This document shows, one piece after another, positions 56,734 to 64,000 of a stretch of 64,000 bases of DNA. The translations under genes were made by a program, and so were the position numbers. The stretch's first letter is position 1; every line of letters starts with the position of its first letter. Source of the stretch: Rhabditoides inermis (taxonomy: Eukaryota; Nematoda; Chromadorea; Rhabditida; Rhabditidae). Below the pieces are notes generated by a model. The model was not told the DNA's origin. It made no database searches and saw only the letters and a program-made list of their open reading frames with translations. The stretch covers positions 124,001-188,000 of the forward strand of contig CAWZYM010000304.1 of NCBI GenBank assembly GCA_963966185.1, written 5' to 3'.

Positions 56734-57131
56734 GCTGGATGGACAGGGGAGGGGGGGGAGCGAGTCCGCGGATCTCACCTTGAGCTCACCTATCCGGTTC
56801 ACCCAGCAGGAAAACCGTTTCTAGCTGAGAGAGAGAGAGAGAGATGGGGAGAAGATGGACATGCGAACTGCTGCCGGCGGGCGACAGTCCGTCAAAACAT
56901 TGATACTTTTGCGAAAAGGGAGGGGTCGGGAATGGGGTCAGACAGTGAAAAGTCAGCTGTGGACTGCGAGACGCAGAGTCGCACCCGAACGCCTCTCTCG
57001 TCTTCTCCTTCTCTCTTTCTCTCTCTCTCTTCTTTGCACAGACCGCTTTCGATTTCGAGCCGTGGAGTGAAGAAGCGAGATCGGACGGACTTTCCCTTTC
57101 CATCGCACCCGCACACTTGTCCCGGGAAGCG

Positions 57132-60100
57132 ATGCGGATACGATGTGTCACGCTCATCGCCGCCGCGCTCGCAACGTACGTTTCCTATACGTTTCCTTTA
57201 CTTTTCGGTTTCATACCTGTCACACCTTGACTAATTCGATTTGGTCAGTTTGTCTGATGTGAGTGAGTGGACTAATGTGATGCGTTGAGTGTGTGTCTGT
57301 GCGAGGGTGCGGATACGAGCATCGATGAACTCGTCAAGATGCTCATGCAGGTATGATTCGAGAGAGGTTTGAAACTACAAATAGGATACAGGAGCGGTAC
57401 GCAGAGCTGACGAATGCTCACCCTGCACTTGCTCGGACAGTGTTGACAGGGAGGCAGACTGTGCCCGCGGTGGATACTGCAGAGGATGAGATTATCATGG
57501 CCCTGGGTCCTGCTGGACCCGCCGCAGCACCCGGGGTGCGTGGGAAGGTGTTGAGGGGAATGATACCATGTTTTAGTCGCCGGAGCACGTGACTCCTCGT
57601 CCGAACCCGCGCGCATCCCCTCGCGCCATGCCCATCCATACAGTCCCTCACCATCTCCAGGTGAGTACAGTCCGCTACATTAGCTATCCGAGAATCTCAG
57701 TTTTATGGTTATAAGTCCGTCAAGTCGTGTCCTCATTGAAATATTCAGGATGTGGCAAAGAAGGAATTGATTCCCGAATGGCGTCCGTTGAAGACGACGA
57801 TGGCCCCGGTGGTGGCCCCTCGCAATGCCCACAGGACAACCGACAAAATGGTTGTGCCGATTGAGGTCAGTGTTCATCTTGTTTCACATTACAATACGTC
57901 ATCTGCTGCTTCAGAGTGCGGACGAATCTATCGAGGACTACGGTACGGATTCTGACTACGAGCTCGGTCATAAGAAGGCGACGCGTCTTCCGCCAAAAAG
58001 AAGGTTCACCACCTCCATCCGACGAGCCCTGCCCCTCCCTTCGGAACAGATGGAAGTCGAGAAGGAGATGCGAGAGAAGGAGAAGAGGATAGCCGAGTTC
58101 TTCGAAGAGGAGCTGATCGCCAAGCCGCAAACGACAACTACGACCACCACCACCACAACAACAACACCCCCTGCCGCATCGTCTTCGGAATCTGACGAGT
58201 TCCAGGATGCGCGGAAGGTGCAGGTGCAGGCTGCGATGGCCCTCGAGGAGACGCCGGATGTGTCGGCGGCGCAGGGAGAGTTCGAGTATGACCTGCCCAG
58301 TGAGACGGTCGACGGACTGCGCAACCCGGTGATGCAGAGTGTGGTGGAGAGGATCAAGAACAAGGAGACGACCACCGAGGCGACCACCACCGAAGCTACC
58401 ACGACCCTTGCGGCTCTCCCGCCTACGACTCGTCCTCGCCCGTCCCCACCGACTGCCCCTCTGCGCATCGTGCAGCGACCTCTCGCGCAGTCCCGCCCCG
58501 TACACCCCACTCACTCCGCATTCGGACCTCCACTGGACATCGAGAGGGAGGCCGCCCTCCCCAACAACCCACTCGTCGTCGTCAAGACCACTCCCGCACC
58601 GGTGGCGACTCCGAGTGTGGAGGAGGTGGAGCACTTCCTCGCCACACTCAAGCCGCAGGCTCCCGTGCCGCCTCCGAACACGCAGGCTCCCACTACCACT
58701 GCCGACCTGCAGACCATCTCTCCGGTGCACATTGTGCGCATGCCTTCGATGCCGTCGATTCGTCCGAGGCGGCGGCCGTCTACTTCCACTCTGCCCACCA
58801 ACAGCATCGAAGAGGACGAGCAGCTGCAAAACGAGCTAGACAACTTTGCCGTCAAGACAGTCGAAGCGGAGCAGGCAGTGACACTTGCTCCTCCCGTTGC
58901 CATAGTGCCACTGGCATTTGATCATGATCCGTTCGAAGAAGCGCAGACGACGACTGTGGAGACGACCACCGAGCAGACCACCACGTGGGTACCCGAGACG
59001 ACGTCGCAGGAGACAACTACTGTGGAGACGACGTGGGAGCCGCAGACGCTCGCTGTCGAAACGACCATTGTCCCCGATACGACGCCTGTCGACTACGATT
59101 ACGAGACGACAGTGGTGTTTGAGGAGGTGCCGGATACGACGACTGTGGCTGCTGAGACGACGTGGGTGCCGGAGACAACGACGGAGGAAGTGACCCGACC
59201 GGCGGCCACTATAGACTCGGACACATTCACCCGGGCGACACAAAGGCCCGTGCCCCTGGTGGACAGAGAGGCCGGACAGCTCACCCAGCCCCCACTTGAC
59301 AGAGACCTGGTCGACAGGGCCATGCAGTTCATCCACACATCGTCCACTCCCAAGAAGAGAACGAAGGCGCCCCGTAGAACCACGCCCACGCCCACCACCA
59401 CGGAGGAGACGACGACTGAGATGACGACCACCGAGATGTGGACGACAGAGGAGCAGACGACCACGGAGGAGCCGACTACTGCTGAAGCCCCGCTGATACC
59501 TATGAAGAGAGCATCCAAGAAAGTCAAGAAGACGACCGGGCAGAAGATGAAGTTTAAGTGGGTTTACTATCTAGTTCTGATGAGAGTGTTTGTTTGCAGG
59601 AAGGGCCGTGACCGTATGATGCTGGGTGCGGCCACTCTTGCGGATGAGGAAGACCGGTTCGAGGGCGGCTCGCAGATCGTGCCGTATCCCCGCTACCAGG
59701 CCCCTCTGGCTGTGGTGCCAGTGGAACAGCCACAGCAGTATGTCCAACCCTACCCGCCACAGCCAATTGTCGTCATGCAGAGACCGGTGAGAACTTTTTT
59801 GTTTGTACCTTTTTCATACTTTTTATATCTTTTTATATTTATAACGTTCTCTTCATTATATGTATTTTATTATATTCGTTATTTTGATTAACTTGACCCT
59901 GATTTCAGATGTACCAGCAGTACGCAGGCCCTCAGATGGTGGCTGCCCCGCCCGCACCAAGGAGAGCAGTGGTGGAGGTGATGACAGCCGATCAGCCTGT
60001 CCAGGTGAATCTCCACTCTCTCTCTCTCTCACCATCTCTCTCTCTCAGCCTCTCTCTCTCTCTCGCTCTCTTCTTACATTTCTTCTCTAGGTGCAGCCGC

Positions 60101-60306
60101 CAGCTCGTCCGATGGTCGTCTACCCTCAGCAGCCGATGGTGCAGCAGATGCAGCCTATGTACGCTCCGCAGCCAATGATGCAGGCTGCGCAGCCTGTCAT
60201 GTACCAGCAGCCGCAGTACGTCCAGCAAGCGCCCCAGTACATGCCCCAGCAACAGCCCTTCTACTCACAGCCACTCTATTATATCAACGGCAAGAAGAAG
60301 GTGTGA
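57132..60306 (+). CDS. Large secreted Thr/Glu/Pro-rich mucin-like protein
   Basis: The signal peptide MRIRCVTLIAAALAT is followed by short exons and then a large exon (about 57915-59556). That exon contains a (T)12 stretch, many TTTE, ETTT and WVPETT units that are likely O-glycosylation sites, acidic helices (EKEMREKEKRIAEFFEEEL) and basic clusters (KRASKKVKKT). C-terminal exons are Gln/Pro/Tyr/Met-rich (QPMVQQMQPMYAPQPMMQ), ending YINGKKKV-TGA. The family name is not known. The composition fits cuticle or eggshell matrix, as for the genes at 36440 and 38580, which share the Pro/Tyr/Gln end. Start and first splices are inferred. Confidence 0.7.
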
Positions 60307-60333
60307 GAAACTAGTGGTGTGTACGTAATAATA

Positions 60334-60386
60334 TTTATTGTCCAAAATACATTTATTAGATGATTCGATCTGAACGCGTGAATAAA
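60334..60386. terminator. Overlapping poly(A) signals of convergent genes
   Basis: AATAAA on the plus strand at 60381-60386 serves the gene ending at 60306. Its reverse complement tttatt at 60334-60339 (and 60352-60357) serves the cystatin gene ending at 60443 on the minus strand. The two 3' ends therefore overlap. Confidence 0.6.
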
Positions 60387-60442
60387 GCAATATCATTAGT
60401 GTTGAGGTGATTGAGGCGAGATTATTGAGGAGTGGGATTATT

Positions 60443-62949
60443 CTAAATGAGCTTCTTGACGGTGACTTGGCGGAAGTCGAGCCACGGCTGCGTCCAGACA
60501 GAGATGTCGTAGATGAACTTGGCGACGCCCACGGGGTGGCAGGCCGTGGAGGAGACATTGAATGGCACGCCCTGAGATCGGCGATGAAGACTGCGTGATA
60601 TGAGAGACATACCGTCATGTCCGCGACGAGAGTGTCGTCCTTCCACTTGGGCGAGATGACAGCGGTCGGACGAGGGAGGTTGCAGTCCTGGAGACACAGT
60701 GTGTTATCGCTTCAAACTGACTCGCCTTTCCGTTAATGGATTCGTGGATGAGCGATTCGATGTCGGAAATCGCTTTGCTGAGGTCGGAGGAGGAAGAGTG
60801 TACCTAGGTAAAATGTAAAATTGGAAAACGCAAGATTACAAAATTATTGTATAATCACTTATTGTATAATTGTCCCTTCTCTGGTCTGAAGAATGGCAGC
60901 TCCCACTTGCCAGTAACAAAACTCAAGTACTACAAATCAAAAGTAAATCAAGTTTAAGAAATTACACTATCAATGGTTCTCAACTGGAAAACTCAAAACA
61001 AGTTAGAGACTTAGGTATAATAGTCGATTCAGAGCTGAAGTTCCACAGTCATATAGAGAATATCACCAAATCCACGTGCGCAAAAGTTCAACATATTCTA
61101 AGAGCGTTTACTAGCACCGATATGTCCCTATACACTAAATTATTTCATACATATATACGTCCATGCATTGAGTATGGCACGGAAATATTCAACCCCATTA
61201 GTAAGAGTGCGCTAGCCAAACGCCTCGAGTCTCCATTGCGCAGATTTAGTAAAGAAGCTTTCAAACGTTGTAACCCAATGTCAGAAATTCCAAGATACTC
61301 TATCAGGCTAGGATTGATGTCAACACAGTCTCTTTACGAGAGACGTTTTCATAAAGATATAATCAGTTTTTATAAGATTATCACTGGTGACATGTATGTG
61401 AATCCAACTCATACACCCCAATTCAAACAACGTTCGTATAATACGCGATCACACAATATGCAAGTTCTCATTCCATCTCACTTCAAAAACCAACATTGGT
61501 TCACACCAAGAGTATCGAAATTGTGGAATTCACTGCCATCACATCTTTCAAAAATAAACAATATTCAGGAATTGAAAGCACTGCTATCAAGTCTAAATTT
61601 CACAGAGTTTGGTATCCCACCCTCGTTTCTTTCTTAATTATTGTTTATTTATCTTGCTCTCATTATTACAACACCCCCCTCCCCCCCCTCCACACCCCGT
61701 TTTATCTGTTTTGTAATAGGTACGAGCCCCCCATAAGTAGCTGATTGTTTACACCAATTAGCCTAGGGCCAGCTCCATATTTGCCATACCTTGTCTGCTA
61801 CTTTCACTTATTCGTGTATGTTATGTCACGGCAGATAAACACTGGGGTGGAAATCGAGGTCGGTCGTGAGTGCGGATTCGATGTCTTGGAACGCTTTGCT
61901 GCTCGCCTTCTTGATCTCATCCTCAACGGAAGAGGCACAGACAGAGAGGGGAACACACTCTCCCTGGAAGAGACACATCTCCTTTCATCGCTCAACCGCA
62001 TCCCCCTCTCATACTATCTCTCCCACCACCTGTGCGAATGCGACTCTATAGGTGAGCAGTTGTCCAGACACGACTTGAGTCTTCGCATCCAAAACCTTCA
62101 TAGGAACGAGAAGGAAGTTGGCGTTGGCGTTCTCGTTCACCTACATCACTATTCTATTAATGGTTTTAAGCTACAAAATTTGATTCACTTTTCTCACGGC
62201 GGACCACACATTGTCGAGTGTCTGATTGGATGTCTTGTCAGTGGCAGTCTGCCCTCCCGGCAACTGTCTCTGTTGTTTTCTCTTCGCCCTGCGAGTGGTC
62301 GACGATCGACCGAATGAGCGGAGGGGCACGGTATAGGAGACGGTGGATGTGGTCTTGGTCGAATGCCGCTTGCGGTGTGTCACTTTCTTCGTCGTCTGAA
62401 TCATCGTCATGCTGCATGCTTTCATAGTTCACTTACTCGGATTCTTCTCGGAGTGATCTTCATTCCAGTGACACTGGCATGCCGGCTCTTCTTGCGAGGC
62501 TTCTGGAATGTTTGTTCGTTGATTTCATGCAAGAATGTGACAAACCATGTTTTCGTGTGGAATCTCGTCGCGAAACCACGGATCGAATTCGAGATTGAGA
62601 TTGCGAGAAGTCGAGGGCTGAAAAAGAGACGGACTGAAATTGATTCAAATATTAGCCCGGTATACCGTGCGACGCGGTTCGTCGGGGTGGATAACAGGGT
62701 GGATAGGGGACTGAAACAGTATGATTGTTCAACATTGATTCAGATTCAGAGCGTTTACTTTAATAACAGTGTAGAGGGATTGTCCGGAAGCGACGGTGTT
62801 GCCTTTGAGATCGATTTCAGAAGACATTTCCACATTGCCACTATGCAGAACGAATTCGGCATTTCTAAACATTTAAATTATCAGCTCAAAACGTGAAAAT
62901 ATACTTACATCAACAACAAAGTGGAGAGAAGCGGTATGAATATAGGCAT
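60443..62949 (-). CDS. Secreted protein with basic N-terminal region and cystatin domain
   Basis: ATG 62949 gives the signal peptide MPIFIPLLSTLLLINA. Five short exons then encode a basic region (KKSRHASVTGMKITPRR, THRKRHSTKTTSTVSY) ending in RQLPGG. The cystatin core follows: TLDNVWSAVRKVNENANANF, MKVLDAKTQVVSGQLLTYRV with the QxVxG inhibitor loop, and then a Cys pair. After a 1 kb intron holding a retroelement fragment come DIESLIHESINGKDCNLPRP and the cystatin C-terminal hairpin DISVWTQPWLDFRQVTVKKL, ending TAG 60443. Cystatins inhibit papain-like cysteine proteases. One intron uses a GC donor (aag|gcgagt, about 60719). How the exon near 61900 joins to the one near 60800 is unsettled. Confidence 0.65.
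60840..61830 (+). mobile_element. CR1-like non-LTR retrotransposon fragment, 5'-truncated
   Basis: The 256-codon frame at 60870-61637 is the end of a reverse transcriptase ORF: WQLPLASNKTQVLQIKSKSS, RDLGIIVDSELKFHSHIENI, YIRPCIEYGTEIFNPISK and WFTPRVSKLWNSLPSHLSK. These are typical of CR1/L2/Jockey-type elements. A 3' UTR with a C-rich run follows. It is inserted antisense in an intron of the cystatin gene. Only the last third of the ORF is present, the usual 5' truncation. Confidence 0.75.
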
Positions 62950-63099
62950 GTTGTTGCGAATGGGAGTTTTCGCGGAGGAAGCATGCCATGGTATAGGAGA
63001 TAGGGTAGATATGCGGTGCTCCCGCGCAAAACTGAAAAGGCCCATCCGGCGACCGCATGCCAGCCGAACCTGGATTGCCGCATTTCCAATCAACCACAT

Positions 63100-63106
63100 T
63101 ATAAAG
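63100..63106 (+). promoter_or_regulatory. TATA box for the gene starting at 63156
   Basis: TATAAAG lies 50 bp before ATG 63156. The region 62950-63155 is the shared upstream region of this gene and the divergent cystatin gene. Confidence 0.5.
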
Positions 63107-63155
63107 CGAGTTTGCCAGCCGCCGACTTTCTCTCCCGGCAAAAACGCGCGCACAA

Positions 63156-63208
63156 ATGAAGATAATGGTCGCGTGCGTGGTAGCCTTGTCTCTCATCGCC
63201 CTATGCAG
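63156..63208 (+). CDS. Signal-peptide exon of a secreted protein (rest not identified)
   Basis: ATG 63156 encodes MKIMVACVVALSLIALCR, a clean signal peptide, followed by a donor (cag|gtccgt). The intron begins with a (TA)n run and a retroelement, and later exons are probably beyond the right edge. It repeats the one-exon signal peptide layout of its neighbours. Confidence 0.55.
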
Positions 63209-63216
63209 GTCCGTTT

Positions 63217-63256
<40 letters not shown>
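63217..63256. repeat. (TA)n microsatellite at the retroelement tail
   Basis: About 18 ta units lie directly beyond gaataaag, read on the minus strand, of the adjoining CR1-like element. They are probably its 3' tail or grown from it. Confidence 0.8.
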
Positions 63257-63257
<1 letters not shown>

Positions 63258-64000
63258 TTATTCATACATAGTTATGGTAGCGATACAATATGGTTGAAAT
63301 GCGCGTTACAGAACTAAGAGGAGTTTCGACAGGGTTCTGAGGCTACTCGATCCTTGCCCAGACGATGCGCAGACAGACCAAGGGATTTCCTGCCCCCAGA
63401 CACTGTTGATTAGAGCAGCGTATGCGGGGGTAGGAAACCTTTCATACCACTTACCAGAATGGGGTTCGCGGCCGGTGGGATAGACCCTCCCACTGAGTCA
63501 CTCCCCTCTCCACTCTACAAATGATGGCAAGAGCACGTTTATGACTATATTCTAGTTGGATCTACAATGTTCAGTTGATTTATTTGAGACTTTATAAACT
63601 TGGTGACACCGACTTTGAATGCGCTTTTGTCTGACACAAGGACAATGTGACTAGGCAGCTTATTCCATAAATTGTGTACTCGGAAGAGGAAAGAAGATTG
63701 TGATAGGTGGGTGCGTGCACTGCTCACAAGTTTCAGACCATGTCCGCGGTTTGTTCCCAAACGTCCACTATTCGATAAGAGCAATAAAGGAATAGGATTC
63801 ACGTAAATGTAACCGTAAATATAACTGTGTGTCAGAGATAAGTCAGTAAACAACCGCCTCATATACAAAGTATCCATTTCCAAAATGGCTAATCTTGTTG
63901 AATAAGTCTCATGGGGTAAGAGGCATTTCGTGAAACGCCTTTGAACTTTTTCTAACATGTTCACATAACCATTATTCATATTACAATATATTTCGCATCC
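63257..64000 (-). mobile_element. Second CR1-like non-LTR retrotransposon fragment (runs off the edge)
   Basis: The frame 63979-63545 on the minus strand encodes the end of a reverse transcriptase ORF: MLEKVQRRFTKCLLPHETYS, LEMDTLYMRRLFTDLSL and FLFRVHNLWNKLPSHIVLV. A 3' UTR of about 280 bp follows, ending in AATAAAG. It belongs to the same broad clade as the fragment at 60840 but is clearly another subfamily. The 5' side is outside the window. Confidence 0.75.

Overview
The window is animal DNA: split genes with many short introns (about 45-60 nt, ending mostly in tttcag or ttgcag), GC-rich exons in AT-rich or purine-rich introns, microsatellites, MITEs and non-LTR retrotransposons. A free-living or parasitic nematode is the best guess. 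The reasons are a major-sperm-protein-like domain gene, an RTE-clade retrotransposon, a secreted cystatin, acceptors directly before start codons, and clustered low-complexity secreted proteins. This is inference; no single sequence proves it.

Layout. Positions 877-36210 (+) hold one very large gene of roughly 80 exons, recognised as SZT2, the giant subunit of the KICSTOR complex that anchors GATOR1 to lysosomes for amino-acid control of TORC1. Its introns host an antisense EGF-repeat gene (5939-8271), a sense tRNA-Lys(UUU) (18550-18621), an antisense MSP-domain gene (25809-27470), an antisense unknown membrane protein (32095-33485), and several MITEs and simple repeats.

Positions 36440-40405 hold three small secreted-protein genes, two of them sharing a divergent promoter. 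Positions 40938-50565 (+) encode the glycogen branching enzyme. Its 5.9 kb intron (43509-49445) contains two antisense paralogous lysine-rich secreted proteins, separated by an RTE retrotransposon with an 11-bp target-site duplication and an inverted 5' end.

From 52143 to the right edge lies a cluster of secreted proteins: an alanine/proline/glutamate 5-residue repeat protein, two small secreted proteins, an unnamed short gene, a large Thr/Glu/Pro-rich mucin-like protein, a cystatin-domain protein whose intron carries a CR1-like retrotransposon fragment, and the first exon of another secreted protein. A second CR1-like fragment runs off the right edge.

Functionally, SZT2 (nutrient sensing) and branching enzyme (glycogen synthesis) are conserved housekeeping genes. 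Most others are fast-evolving secreted products, probably for matrix, cuticle, eggshell or gland use. The most unusual features are the density of nested antisense genes, the 120-bp perfect palindromic MITE, the RTE with an inverted duplicated 5' end, the 15-bp repeat gene that is open in several frames, and the cystatin gene with duplicated helix-like segments on either side of a retroelement.
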